A stretch of DNA of 64,000 bases from Limosilactobacillus balticus (GCF_014145615.1 NZ_JACIVH010000069.1:1-64000), one strand, 5' to 3'; numbered from the stretch's first letter, positions 27,099 to 36,233 are shown. A program made the numbers and translations. Notes: generated by a model not told the origin, from the letters alone.

Positions 27099-27127
27099 AT
27101 GATAGCGGATAATGAAGTCGGTTTCAA
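27099..27127 (-). promoter_or_regulatory. pgi promoter
   Basis: Minus strand TTGAAA (27122-27127), 17-base spacer, TATCAT (27099-27104). Confidence 0.65.
27113..27126. promoter_or_regulatory. cre site in pgi promoter
   Basis: TGAAGTCGGTTTCA, one deviation from consensus on either strand, spanning the -35 and spacer. Confidence 0.55.
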
Positions 27128-27200
27128 TCAGAACTAGCAATTTTTTCGCATTAATGAAAATTGACAATTTAAGGTTAATTAGGCATACTGGAAACACACA

Positions 27201-27214
27201 GCGTATCCGCTTAC
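27201..27214 (-). promoter_or_regulatory. cre-like site upstream of the acetyltransferase
   Basis: Minus strand TGTAAGCGGATACG, two deviations; shares TGTAAGCGGA with the argF-side cre. Confidence 0.4.
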
Positions 27215-27238
27215 ATAAATTGAAGGGAATAATTATTC

Positions 27239-27853
27239 ATGGATAAAAATACTGAAAATATGTTAGCTGGGAAGCCTTATCGTCCTGGAACACCGGAATT
27301 AAATAAGTTTTCTCACCTTGCTCATCGTCTTTGTCGTGACTATAATTTAACAACTGATGAAGATACTGTTGAACGAGGAATGATTATTGATCGCCTATTT
27401 CCTCAACATGCTGACGGAATATATCTTCAAGGACCTATTCATATTGATTACGGTCGTTTTACCAAAATAGGTAAGAATTTCTATGCTAATTTTAGCTTTA
27501 CCATTTTAGATACATGTCCTGTTACTATTGGAGATAACGTAATGTGCGGTCCAAACGTCTCGATCATTACAGCTATGCACCCTCTTATGTATCAGCAGCG
27601 TAACATTCGTCAACAAGCAGATGGTCAGTTCGATGACGTTGAATATGGCAAACCAGTTACAATTGGTGATAACTGTTGGCTTGCAAGTAATGTAACAGTT
27701 TGTCCTGGCGTAGCAATTGGGAATGGTTGCGTTATCGGGGCAGGTACTGTCGTCACTAAAGATATTCCTGATAACTCCCTTGTTCTTGGTGTGCCAGGCA
27801 AAGTGATTCGTCTTATTACTGAAAAAGATCGCTTGGAAAATTTCCCTTATTAA
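27239..27853 (+). CDS. Maltose/galactoside O-acetyltransferase family protein
   Basis: 204 residues. N-terminal maltose-acetyltransferase domain (ENMLAGKPYRPGTPELNKF) and a left-handed beta-helix of hexapeptide repeats (ITIGDNVMCGPNVSIIT, VTIGDNCWLASNVTVCPGVAIGNGCVIGAGTVVTKDIP). The catalytic His is in ITAMHPLMY. Acetyl-CoA-dependent transfer to a sugar hydroxyl, in the cytosol, possibly detoxifying non-metabolised sugars. Monocistronic; RBS GAAGGGA. Confidence 0.88.
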   Translation: MDKNTENMLAGKPYRPGTPELNKFSHLAHRLCRDYNLTTDEDTVERGMIIDRLFPQHADGIYLQGPIHIDYGRFTKIGKNFYANFSFTILDTCPVTIGDNVMCGPNVSIITAMHPLMYQQRNIRQQADGQFDDVEYGKPVTIGDNCWLASNVTVCPGVAIGNGCVIGAGTVVTKDIPDNSLVLGVPGKVIRLITEKDRLENFPY

Positions 27854-27870
27854 ATAATAATTTCGATATT

Positions 27871-27909
27871 AAAAGACCTTCATCAAAAATCCGATGAAGG
27901 TCTTTTTTA
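27871..27909. terminator. Bidirectional terminator, acetyltransferase / permease
   Basis: Perfect 14-bp stem AAAAGACCTTCATC (27871-27884) with 27893-27906, then T-run. Confidence 0.9.
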
Positions 27910-27927
27910 GTTTATTTTTAATATAAT

Positions 27928-28788
27928 TTAAGCAAAAATAGTTAAAATACTTCCAGCAACAATAAAGATGATTCCGGCAATTGTAAATGACATTTCCCGC
28001 CGAGTCTTATGTTCATGAAGAACTAAGATACCACCAATTGTTGCAATGATAACATTCATTTGCGTGAAGACAAAGGCTGTATTAATTCCTAATGCCCGTC
28101 CAGCAAAGATATAAGCTAAGGCAGCAATTCCCCAAGAAATACCACCCCAGATATTGAGGTATTGTTCCTTTTGCTTAAAGGAGTCAATATTACCTGAACA
28201 AATAGCATAAATAACAGATCCAAGTAAAATACCAAGCATTTCTGGAAGGAAAATTCCTAAAGAACTATCATTAGCAACCATTGGCATCTTTGGGAATGCT
28301 GAGTAAACCCAGTAACCAATTGTTGTAATAAGTAAGAAGAAGAAGTTTTGAACAGTGATCTTCTTCCCAGTACTTTCATCAGAGACAGAGGTCATCAAAG
28401 CACCAACAATAACGATTGCTAAGGCGATGAAACCAACAGTAAGGGCACGTGCTCCACGCCATTCTCCAAAGATAATAACCCCGATTAAAGAGTTACCAAC
28501 TAATTGAAATACTGTCGATAGTGGAATAGTGTTTGAAACACCCATCCGCTTAAATGAAACGAATTGTCCAATCTGACCAATTGTCCACAAAGCACCACAC
28601 AGTACTGAGAACCAGAATCCAGTCGTTGTAACTGTTGGATGACCAATAATGAATGCAACCAACCCAACAATCGTAGCACCAGCACCAATACCAAACATTT
28701 GGTTAATCGTTGAACCACCGATTTTACCAGTGATCAGTGGCATAATCCCCCACCCAATCGCAGGGATTAAAGCAAGTAAGTAGTTCAT
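27928..28788 (-). CDS. GlcU/RbsU-family sugar permease
   Basis: About 286 residues, ten predicted helices of the drug/metabolite-transporter fold (glucose or ribose uptake family, formerly GRP). Starts MNYLLALIPAIGWGIMPLITGKIGGS; ATG at 28788 is chosen because AGGAGAG lies just upstream, while the longer frame has none. Imports an unphosphorylated sugar by proton symport. Glucose is the usual assignment; ribose is possible. A cre-like site at 28845-28858 sits next to a TATGAT -10. Located near pgi but not in its operon. Confidence 0.82.
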   Translation of the reverse strand: MNYLLALIPAIGWGIMPLITGKIGGSTINQMFGIGAGATIVGLVAFIIGHPTVTTTGFWFSVLCGALWTIGQIGQFVSFKRMGVSNTIPLSTVFQLVGNSLIGVIIFGEWRGARALTVGFIALAIVIVGALMTSVSDESTGKKITVQNFFFLLITTIGYWVYSAFPKMPMVANDSSLGIFLPEMLGILLGSVIYAICSGNIDSFKQKEQYLNIWGGISWGIAALAYIFAGRALGINTAFVFTQMNVIIATIGGILVLHEHKTRREMSFTIAGIIFIVAGSILTIFA

Positions 28789-28844
28789 AAAAAATTCTCT
28801 CCTATCAATCCGTAATATTATTACGAGATATAAGTGTATCATAC

Positions 28845-28858
28845 GGTAAACGCTTCCA
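28845..28858 (-). promoter_or_regulatory. cre-like site, GlcU-type permease
   Basis: Minus strand TGGAAGCGTTTACC, two deviations; a second AAAGCGCTT half-site follows at 28859-28868. The -10 TATGAT is immediately downstream. Confidence 0.45.
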
Positions 28859-28908
28859 CAAGCGCTTTCTTTAAATTTATTTAGATTACAAAAATTGGTC
28901 TAAAAAAA

Positions 28909-28940
28909 GAAACGCTTCATGATCACAGTTAAAGCGTTTC
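28909..28940 (-). terminator. Terminator of the two-component operon
   Basis: GAAACGCTT/AAGCGTTTC stem (28909-28917, 28932-28940) with TTTTTTT after it on the minus strand. Confidence 0.85.
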
Positions 28941-28955
28941 ACTTGAATTGTTGGC

Positions 28956-30443
28956 TTACTTTTTATCTTTATTATTTGTAGGTTGAATATTATGAGGAGC
29001 ATATTCACGATCAGGGAAAAAGATCGTAAATGTCGTCCCCTTACCATACTGACTTTTTACGTCAATTTTTCCTCCATGAAGGAGAACTAACTGCCGCACA
29101 ATCGCAAGTCCTAAGCCGGATTCTCCATACTTAGTATTCATCCGTGAACGATCAGCCTTATAGTATCGTTCCCAGATATTTTCAAGCTGTTCAGCGGTCA
29201 TTCCAATTCCATTATCTTGAACTTCAAATTGACTTCCTTTTTCCACACGTTTTCCCCGAATATCAATAATTCCGTCATCAGTAAATTGGATTGCGTTTTG
29301 AATAATATTAAACATAATCTGCACAAACCGGTCATAATCTGCATATACTCGTAAATTCTTTTCCACATCTAAATGCAGAGTATCTTTCTTCTCTTTTGCC
29401 TTTTTTGATAACTGCTCTCGTAAATTTTCGAGGACTGCTGATGCATCAAACATTTTCCGTTCCATCGCAATTTGATTAGTGCGAATCTTTTCATAATCTA
29501 AATTATCATTAACCAAGCGAATTAACCGCCGTGTATCGTTTTGCATTAACTGGATACTATGCTTTTTATCCTCTTCCGGAATTGCATCATATTGCAACCC
29601 TTCAAGAATTCCATTAATAGTTGTTAATGGCGTCCGCATTTCATGGGCTGCATTCGCCATAAATTGTCGTCTTCGCTCTTCCTGACGGCGAATTTCTTGC
29701 TGTGATTCACGTAATGAAGCAGTCATCTGATTAAAACTGCGTCCCAAATCGGCCACTTCATCTCGCCCATTATCATCCACTTCAACGTTATAATTTCCAC
29801 GCGCAATTTGGTGAGTAGCCATCCGTAATCGGTCAATTCGTTTGGTAATTGACCGTGCCAAGAAGTAACTAACTGCAAGCGTTACAAGACTGGCCGTTAA
29901 TAATGCCATTACTAAGTTAATCTTTATTTGATGCATATTTTGTTCAATTGTCGAGACAAAGGTTGCAATTGAAACTACCGCAATCATCTTTCCCTTATAG
30001 AAATATGGGCGTGAAACTTCTGTCATTCGTGGAGAAACACCTTGTGATACCCGTGAATTAATTTTAGGGGTAATTAGTTTGGTGCAAACAGTTTCGCCTT
30101 TTTTTAACCTTTTCCAATCATTTTTGCTCATACTAGGAGCAAAACCGTTACTAGCAAAGATTTTCCGTTGTGTTGTATCGTAAATAGCAAAGTGAACATT
30201 TTGACGTGTCAAAAGATTAGCATTGCTATTTAATGATTCTGTAGCAAACCCTTCAAAGCTTTGGGTTGCCATATTGTAACGAATAGAATCCTGAATTAAA
30301 CTATCAGAATAACTTTTCAATTGTTGCCACGTATTGTGATACATGGTGTTGTTAGTCACATTTATAAACGAAATACTAACAATCACCATTAATGTCAAAA
30401 TAATCGCAAAAAATGAAAGCATCAACCGATACATTAATTTCAT
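28956..30443 (-). CDS. Sensor histidine kinase
   Basis: 495 residues, membrane-bound. Helix 1 is at about 5-28, an extracellular PAS/Cache-like domain to about 170, helix 2 at 174-195, then HAMP (ITKRIDRLRMATHQIARGNYNVEV), HisKA with His267 in NAAHEMRTPLTT, and an HATPase domain (NIIQNAIQF, DNGIGM, GESGLGLAIVRQLV). Shares one base (TAATG) with the response regulator stop, so strictly co-translated. Stimulus unknown. Confidence 0.92.
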   Translation of the reverse strand: MKLMYRLMLSFFAIILTLMVIVSISFINVTNNTMYHNTWQQLKSYSDSLIQDSIRYNMATQSFEGFATESLNSNANLLTRQNVHFAIYDTTQRKIFASNGFAPSMSKNDWKRLKKGETVCTKLITPKINSRVSQGVSPRMTEVSRPYFYKGKMIAVVSIATFVSTIEQNMHQIKINLVMALLTASLVTLAVSYFLARSITKRIDRLRMATHQIARGNYNVEVDDNGRDEVADLGRSFNQMTASLRESQQEIRRQEERRRQFMANAAHEMRTPLTTINGILEGLQYDAIPEEDKKHSIQLMQNDTRRLIRLVNDNLDYEKIRTNQIAMERKMFDASAVLENLREQLSKKAKEKKDTLHLDVEKNLRVYADYDRFVQIMFNIIQNAIQFTDDGIIDIRGKRVEKGSQFEVQDNGIGMTAEQLENIWERYYKADRSRMNTKYGESGLGLAIVRQLVLLHGGKIDVKSQYGKGTTFTIFFPDREYAPHNIQPTNNKDKK

Positions 30444-31162
30444 TAGTCGTTACCCTCGTCATCAAATTTATAACCGACACCCCAAACAGTCTTAATTACT
30501 TGTGGTCCAATGTTTTCTAGTTTTTGCCGTAACTTTTTAATATGAGCATCAACGGTTCGTTCGTCTCCATAATATTCATAATCCCATACTAATTGTAAAA
30601 GTTGTGAACGGGTAAATACCTGACGTGGCTTCGAGGCCAGCGTCTTTAATAGGTCAAATTCCTTAGGTGTTAAGTCGGCAACAGGCTTTCCGTATAAGAA
30701 CACTTCTCTTGTCTTAGTATTCATCTTAAAGTTCTTTGTTTGAATATCGAATGTATCATCACTATCAGAATCTTGAACATCCTCAAGCTTGTTTAGATGC
30801 GTTCGCCGATAGAGAGCCTTGATCCGCGCAATCAAAGTAATTGTACTAAATGGTTTAGTTACGTAATCATCTGCACCGATTTCTAATCCTAATACCTGAT
30901 CACTTTCGGTATCACGAGCTGTCAGCATAATTAAAGGAACTGTTGGTGATACCCGCCGAATATCTGCCGCAACCTGCATCCCATCCTTTTTAGGAAGATT
31001 AAGGTCTAACAAAATAATGTCCCATTTATGAGGGTCAGCATTAAACTTTTCTTCTGCTTCAACACCATCATAAGCAAATTCATATTGCCATTTTTCTTTT
31101 TTGAAAAACATTGCCATCATTTCACAGACAGAATGGTTATCCTCAATCATTAATATTTCCAT
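30443..31162 (-). CDS. OmpR-family response regulator
   Basis: 239 residues. Receiver with Asp53 in ILLDLNLPKKDG, Thr81 region MLTARDTES and Lys in TKPFS; C-terminal winged helix (LTPKEFDLLKTLASKPRQVFTRSQLLQLVWDYEYYGDERTVDAHIKKLRQKL). Cytosolic DNA-binding partner of the downstream kinase. It is preceded by the ssrA terminator and so has its own promoter in 31163-31260. Confidence 0.93.
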   Translation of the reverse strand: MEILMIEDNHSVCEMMAMFFKKEKWQYEFAYDGVEAEEKFNADPHKWDIILLDLNLPKKDGMQVAADIRRVSPTVPLIMLTARDTESDQVLGLEIGADDYVTKPFSTITLIARIKALYRRTHLNKLEDVQDSDSDDTFDIQTKNFKMNTKTREVFLYGKPVADLTPKEFDLLKTLASKPRQVFTRSQLLQLVWDYEYYGDERTVDAHIKKLRQKLENIGPQVIKTVWGVGYKFDDEGND

Positions 31163-31261
31163 TTACTTCATTCCTTTATATTTTTCTGAACTCTATTTAC
31201 TAATTTTCATATGAGGGATTACCCTCTTACGAAGCTCCAACAATTATGCCCAACTATTAAA

Positions 31262-31291
31262 AAAGACTGCCACAAACTAATGGCAGTCCTT
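31262..31291 (-). terminator. ssrA terminator
   Basis: AAGGACTGCCA with TGGCAGTCTTT (one G-U) on the minus strand, then TTTTTTAATAG. Lies 12 bases after the tmRNA end. Confidence 0.85.
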
Positions 31292-31303
31292 ATAGGCATA
31301 TAG

Positions 31304-31674
31304 TGGAGATGACGGGAGTCGAACCCGTGTCCAAGCATATCGCCATTTCAATCTCTACGTTCATATCTCAACTATTTAGATTTCACTAATCAAAACGCCG
31401 TTGATCAGGGCAACCATGATTAGCTAGCTTGATTAATCTCTTCCTATTACTTCAAACGGGAGTAATAAGCGTAGTCCACTCATTATAAAACCCATTACCG
31501 CATCATGGACGAACCCGGAATGGATCTACGCGCGCTACTTGTTAGGCAGCGTATGCGTAAGAGTTTGAATTATTGTTTGCAGTTATAATTTAAAACTGAG
31601 CGTTTTTACGAAGACGCAACCTTCGAAACGCAATTGAAACTCGACCTATACCTGTCGAATCCATAAACATCCCC
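31304..31674 (-). ncRNA. ssrA: Transfer-messenger RNA
   Basis: Rescues stalled ribosomes together with SmpB. 5' end GGGGATGTTTATGGATTCGA and 3' tRNA-like end GGTTCGACTCCCGTCATCTC pair as the acceptor stem (GGGGATG with CATCTCC, one G-U); T-arm TTCGA is intact. CCA is not encoded. The tag frame runs from GCA at 31580 to TAA at 31542 and reads ANNNSNSYAYAA. smpB is 19 kb away. Confidence 0.96.
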
Positions 31675-31689
31675 ATAAGAGGTACATTT

Positions 31690-31695
31690 ATTATA
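31690..31695 (-). promoter_or_regulatory. ssrA extended -10
   Basis: Minus strand TGGTATAAT (TATAAT at 31690-31695), about 16 bases before the mature 5' end. No good -35 is seen, in keeping with an extended -10 promoter. Confidence 0.5.
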
Positions 31696-31710
31696 CCACA
31701 TTTATACAAA

Positions 31711-31750
31711 AAAGCGAGACTATGAAGATTACCTTCTTAGTCTCGTTTTG
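31711..31750 (-). terminator. Terminator of the LysM/Apf gene
   Basis: ACGAGACTA...TAGTCTCG-type hairpin (31713-31746) with a T-run on the minus strand. Confidence 0.75.
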
Positions 31751-31777
31751 CTTTGTCTTAATAATTCAGGTTAAATT

Positions 31778-32395
31778 TTAGTACCAGCCGTTAGCTTGCC
31801 AGTGAGCCTGAGCATTTTGCCATGAACCGTAACGACTTGCAACGTATTGGTCAGCAACCCGTTCTTGGTTAGCTGCTGAGTAGTCACCGTTAAGGTATGA
31901 TGCTGATAATTGGTACTTACCAATGTATTGACCGTTAGTAGCACCGTAGTTACCACCAGATTCACGAGCGGCAATCCAGGCTTTAGCAGCAGCTTCTGAA
32001 CCTGAAGCATTTGAAGTATAGCTTTGGCTAGCTTGACTTTGAGCTTGTTGAGGTTGTGCTTGTGCAGCTTGTTGTTGAGTAGCTTGAGTATTATTGTTAG
32101 CTACATTTGCATTAGCTGCGTTTTGAGCGTTGTATTCTTGAATTTCACCATCGCTCTTGATGATTAACTTTTGACCAACGTAAATCTTGTTAATATCTTG
32201 AATATTGTTCTTCTTAGCAAGATCATTGACCATACTGTTGTCTTTTGCGAATTTGTAAGAAATACCTGAAAGTGTGTCACCACTTTGTACGGTGTAGATA
32301 GTGTCGGCATTAGCAGCAGTAGCCGTTGCACTAACACCTAAGGCCACTGCACCAAGAGTAGCAGATACTTTAGCAAAGTTTTTCTTAGAAATCAT
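31778..32395 (-). CDS. LysM cell-wall protein, aggregation-promoting-factor type
   Basis: 205 residues: Sec signal peptide (about 1-30, cleavage near ANA-D), one LysM peptidoglycan-binding domain (about 34-78, YTVQSGDTLSGISYKFA), a long Gln/Ala/Asn-rich linker, and a C-terminal transglycosylase-like domain with catalytic-type Glu in AARESGGNYGA, ending YGSWQNAQAHWQANGWY. This layout and ending match Apf/extracellular muramidase-like proteins of lactobacilli. Secreted and wall-bound. Expected to be highly expressed. The 320-base upstream space carries several TGTAAT/TGTAAC strings. Confidence 0.9.
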   Translation of the reverse strand: MISKKNFAKVSATLGAVALGVSATATAANADTIYTVQSGDTLSGISYKFAKDNSMVNDLAKKNNIQDINKIYVGQKLIIKSDGEIQEYNAQNAANANVANNNTQATQQQAAQAQPQQAQSQASQSYTSNASGSEAAAKAWIAARESGGNYGATNGQYIGKYQLSASYLNGDYSAANQERVADQYVASRYGSWQNAQAHWQANGWY

Positions 32396-32640
32396 AAATT
32401 AAACAACCATCCTTTATTATTTAGCAAATTATCTTTTCCGTTTCAACACCCTATATATTACACTCTTAATATTACTAAGCTGTAACAGCACCATTTCTAT
32501 TTACTACTCTCCGTTGGCTTTTTGTAATATTTTGTAATATAAGCTGTCAATTAATATGATTATAAAATTTGTAATCCCTTGTGCTAGTTAACTTTTAGGG
32601 AGTCATAACTTTTCTCAAAAAGTCATTAAATAATACATAA
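32396..32640. other. Long upstream region of the LysM gene
   Basis: No gene seen. TGTAAT occurs at 32523-32528, 32533-32538 and near 32572, and TGTAAC near 32481, reminiscent of WalR-type half sites, although the 10-base period differs from the expected 11. Confidence 0.35.
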
Positions 32641-32692
32641 AAAAGAGTGTTTTTTTAGCAAAAAATTCATATTTGCGCCAAAAACACCCTTT
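32641..32692 (-). terminator. Terminator of the acyltransferase-marR-HAD operon
   Basis: AGGGTGTTTTT...AAAAAACACTCT hairpin with an inner GCGCAAA/TTTTGC helix, then T-run on the minus strand. Confidence 0.7.
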
Positions 32693-32717
32693 ATTTTACT
32701 TTTTATAACACTCTTTA

Positions 32718-33524
32718 TTACAAAAGTGTTGCAAAATAACGTTCACAATACTTTGCAACCCCATCATTGTCATTTGTATCTGTGATTGCTGTTGCCACTG
32801 CTTTAACATTAGGAAGCCCGTTTTCCATCACGATTCCCTGAGCAGCCGCTTCAATCATTTCAAGATCATTATCAGCATCCCCAAATGTCATCAAATTACT
32901 AAAATCTTCCCCGAAATGATCTAGTAATGCCTTCAATCCCACCGCTTTATTTAATTTTTTAGGCAAAAATTCCATTATCATTGCCTGAGATTGGACTGCG
33001 TGATAATGTGCCTTAAGCTCAGCCGGCAGTTCTTTTATAATAGGGGATAATTTTTCAGGGGTGATTGCCATTACAGCTTTACTATAAGTTATTTCCGGCA
33101 CATCACTCATTGGCAAAGATTGGAATTCAATATTCTTTAACACTGTCCGATAAACGGATCCTGGATAATCATTTAATTCGTATACTCGTTCAAAGTCTAG
33201 AATATTGAGAGGAATCTTTTTGCTCTTAGCATAAGAAAATAGAGGAAGTAAATCACTCTTTTTCATTCCTAATTCAAAAAGATGTTCGCGTGATTCATTA
33301 TTAATAACTAATCCACCATTAAATGTAATTGTATAATCATCTGGATTAGTTAAACCAAGCTGTTCAATATATGGCCAAATTGCATTGATAGGACGGCCAG
33401 TACAAAGCACTACCTTAATCCCCAGTTGATGTAATTGTTTTAAGACTCGTTCATTACGTTGACTTATTTCTTTATTACTATTCAAAAGTGTATTATCCAG
33501 GTCTAAAGCAACCATTTTAATCAT
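32718..33524 (-). CDS. Cof-type HAD-superfamily sugar phosphatase
   Basis: 268 residues. Motif I DLDNTLLNS (Asp8/Asp10), motif II CTGRP, Lys in KAVGLKAL, motif IV TFGDADNDLEMIEAA. A type IIB cap gives the Cof/YidA subfamily, dephosphorylating sugar phosphates or similar small phosphoesters. Only four bases separate it from marR, whose coding region supplies the RBS. Confidence 0.9.
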   Translation of the reverse strand: MIKMVALDLDNTLLNSNKEISQRNERVLKQLHQLGIKVVLCTGRPINAIWPYIEQLGLTNPDDYTITFNGGLVINNESREHLFELGMKKSDLLPLFSYAKSKKIPLNILDFERVYELNDYPGSVYRTVLKNIEFQSLPMSDVPEITYSKAVMAITPEKLSPIIKELPAELKAHYHAVQSQAMIMEFLPKKLNKAVGLKALLDHFGEDFSNLMTFGDADNDLEMIEAAAQGIVMENGLPNVKAVATAITDTNDNDGVAKYCERYFATLL

Positions 33525-33528
33525 TTTC

Positions 33529-33984
33529 TTATTCCTTCTTTCGAATTTTACCCTGAATTATTTGTTGATTAAAGTCTTCAAAAAGTGTTAAAAACTGATC
33601 AGCACGATCTTCACCATAAATTTGAACCCAATTGGCAAACCGGTGATTAATCCTTTGCCAAATCTCACTTTCAGCCTCTTTACCTTTTTTTGTTGCGACC
33701 AAAAACATCCGGCGTCGATCAGCTGGGTCAGCTTTTTGTTCAACATATTCCTGCTGAAAAAGGACTCTTAATTGGCGAGAGACAGCACTTCTGGTTACTT
33801 GCCGCTGTTCAGCGATATCCATTAGTTTGATATTAGGATGGTTGATGATTTTTCGTAAAATCAAAAATTGTTCAAAAGATAAATTATATTCACTCGCCGG
33901 TTCAGAAATAAAGCTTTCGATTCCCTTTAGTCCTGTTAAGTAAATATTAATAGCTTTGTCTAATAATTGATCTTCGTGTGTCAT
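33529..33984 (-). CDS. MarR-family transcriptional regulator
   Basis: 151 residues with a central winged helix (LMDIAEQRQVTRSAVSRQLRVLFQQEYVEQKADPADRRRMFLVAT). Ten bases after the acyltransferase gene; probably regulates its own operon. Ligand unknown. Confidence 0.9.
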   Translation of the reverse strand: MTHEDQLLDKAINIYLTGLKGIESFISEPASEYNLSFEQFLILRKIINHPNIKLMDIAEQRQVTRSAVSRQLRVLFQQEYVEQKADPADRRRMFLVATKKGKEAESEIWQRINHRFANWVQIYGEDRADQFLTLFEDFNQQIIQGKIRKKE

Positions 33985-33994
33985 TACTAACCTC

Positions 33995-35860
33995 CTATTT
34001 TTTTGTCAAGATCGCTTTGGCAATTAACCGTGCAAAATGATCATTTCCGCTTGGTCCCATATGCACATTGTCACTTGCAAACCAATCAGAATGTCCTTGG
34101 CTCGCTTTATTCCAATCAACTACATGAATATTCTTATGCTTCTTTGCTAAATCTTTAATTTCGTTATTAACTGTTTGCTGCCATGGCTTTGTTGGAACAT
34201 GGGCAGTTATCCAATAAATTTGGTGCCCAGAGCCAATTGAACTTAAAATATCATCTAACGTATCCTGAGTCATCGGGCCGTTTGTTCCCAGATTTAAGAC
34301 AACAATCTTACTTAAATGTCCCTCTGCCTTTAATTGTTTAATAACATCAGGCGCTGCGGATCCTTGGCGCCCAACCTGTGCATCAACATAAGCATTTGGC
34401 ATTAATTTCTGAATACTATCTGCAGCATCTGCCATCACTGAATCCCCAATGGCCGTTATCTTTAACTTTTGCGCTGCCTTTATTTGTGCCGGAGTTAAAT
34501 CATACTGCTTCTGAAGTTTGGAAGTATTGCCACTAGCTTCCGCAACATTATCTCCCTTTGCAATCTTCTTATTATGTTCTTCAGTAGCTTGGTGATTTTG
34601 CTCTATCCGTTGTTGAACCGCTGTCTTCTTTGGTGCACGGTTTGGCTGGCAAAAACCGATAAATGCAATAACAACAACTAAGGCACTTACCAATATTTTA
34701 GCCCCGCTTTGCCAACTAAAATGATGCGTTTCTAACACATGCTGAAGATCAGCCGGCAATTTTGACCACTGATACTGAGTAAATGGACGCTCGATTAATC
34801 GATAAGAAACTTCACTTACCACTAAAATAATAATAATTTCTACTAACGCATTGAGGAGCGGATGATTACCAACTTTAATCAATCGTTCATAAAAGACCAT
34901 AACAGGATATTGATAAACATAAATCCCATAAGAACGCTGACCAACCCAATGAAAGACAGGATTTGTAAACCATTTATTCATCCCTGCACCTGGGTGGATA
35001 ATAGTAGCCATTAATATCATTCCAATAAAACTATAGAGAAACATTCCTCCGCGGTAGGTAAAGGAGGACTGGCCATTCAATGAGAAAAAGCCAACAATGG
35101 TCAATACTGTTGCAATAACTCCTATAATATTAAGTAAACGGCGACTATTTACCTGTAAATTAGGGCGAAGGCGATTTAATGGCCATGCAAGCCCCAACCA
35201 TGATCCAAGTAAAAGTGAAAAGGCCCGTGTATCAGTTCCATAATAAACACGGTTAATGTTTGCTGGATCATAAAGAACAGCCATTTCAATTGCTGACAAT
35301 ACAGCCAATAGAAAAACTACTCGTCGTACATTCCGCAGCTTTTTAAAAACTACAAACAATAACGTAATAATCAAGGGCCACAAAAGGTAAAATTGCGCTT
35401 CAACACCTAATGTCCAAAGATGGGTAAAAGGTGAAATTCCACCAAACTGATCAAAGTAGGATTGACCATGACTGATTTCCCACCAGTTATATATCCAAGT
35501 TAAATTAGTAATAATTACCGCACGGATATTGTGAAGTAACTCTCGCGCAAATAATGTAATATACGCTGTCGTTAAAATTAACATCGCAATTAATGTTGGA
35601 TATAATTTCCGAAATCTCTTTAGATAAAAATGCCCTAAATTAATATGACCGCCATATTTAAGTTGTCGACTAAACTGATAAGTTACAAAATACCCAGAGA
35701 CTAATAGAAAAAGCGGCACTCCTAAATAACCACCCATTAAAATATTGGGCAATAGGTGATAAATAATAACTCCTAAGACAGCTAATGTTCGTAAGCCGTC
35801 TATTCCTGTAACAAAATAGTGCGACTTCATCCCCTGTGATGGATTAAAATTTGGCTTCAT
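33995..35860 (-). CDS. OatA-like acyltransferase (peptidoglycan or polymer O-acetylation)
   Basis: 621 residues: an N-terminal acyltransferase-3 membrane domain with about ten helices (GIDGLRTLAVLGVIIYHL with the family His, FSRQLKYGGHINLGHFYLKRFRKLYP), then a charged linker and an extracellular SGNH/GDSL-like domain from about 465 (TAIGDSVMADA, block with NLGTNGP, and DNVHMGP carrying the Asp/His). OatA makes cell wall resistant to lysozyme; exopolysaccharide acetylation is the alternative. GGAGG supports the start. Confidence 0.88.
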   Translation of the reverse strand: MKPNFNPSQGMKSHYFVTGIDGLRTLAVLGVIIYHLLPNILMGGYLGVPLFLLVSGYFVTYQFSRQLKYGGHINLGHFYLKRFRKLYPTLIAMLILTTAYITLFARELLHNIRAVIITNLTWIYNWWEISHGQSYFDQFGGISPFTHLWTLGVEAQFYLLWPLIITLLFVVFKKLRNVRRVVFLLAVLSAIEMAVLYDPANINRVYYGTDTRAFSLLLGSWLGLAWPLNRLRPNLQVNSRRLLNIIGVIATVLTIVGFFSLNGQSSFTYRGGMFLYSFIGMILMATIIHPGAGMNKWFTNPVFHWVGQRSYGIYVYQYPVMVFYERLIKVGNHPLLNALVEIIIILVVSEVSYRLIERPFTQYQWSKLPADLQHVLETHHFSWQSGAKILVSALVVVIAFIGFCQPNRAPKKTAVQQRIEQNHQATEEHNKKIAKGDNVAEASGNTSKLQKQYDLTPAQIKAAQKLKITAIGDSVMADAADSIQKLMPNAYVDAQVGRQGSAAPDVIKQLKAEGHLSKIVVLNLGTNGPMTQDTLDDILSSIGSGHQIYWITAHVPTKPWQQTVNNEIKDLAKKHKNIHVVDWNKASQGHSDWFASDNVHMGPSGNDHFARLIAKAILTKK

Positions 35861-35921
35861 TGCCTAACCTCCACATTTTTATATCCAATTTTAGTACTAC
35901 CAAATAGCTCAGGTTTCTTAC

Positions 35922-36233
35922 TTATCCAATATGATTTTCTTTTAAGATTGCTTGAACAACCTCTTCAATCTCTGGAGGACGCTTCCATTCTTCCCAATGA
36001 TCCATTGCTTCAGTTTGCATCTTATAGTGAGTATTTATAAAGTGCTCATATTTAATAACATTTTTAGAATGAGGAATATTTAATTCTAAAATACGAACCT
36101 CTTTAATAAAATTCCGTTCAGCTGCTAATTCCGCACGACCATTTTGAACCATATTCCCAATTTCATAATATTTTGTGCCATCATTACGGGTAATTTCTTC
36201 AATTAATGTTAACGTTTCGTGTTGTTCTTCCAC
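35922..36233 (-). CDS. Conserved-looking hypothetical protein, 103 residues
   Basis: Not recognised. Starts with GTG (36231-36233) nine bases after AGGGG; a TATAAT -10 is seen at about 36264-36269 on the minus strand. Acidic, soluble, with no signal or membrane segment; two aromatic-rich stretches (IKYEHFINTHYKMQ, MDHWEEWKRPPEIEEVV). Lies alone between the OatA-like gene and the candidate sRNA. Confidence 0.7.
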   Translation of the reverse strand: MEEQHETLTLIEEITRNDGTKYYEIGNMVQNGRAELAAERNFIKEVRILELNIPHSKNVIKYEHFINTHYKMQTEAMDHWEEWKRPPEIEEVVQAILKENHIG

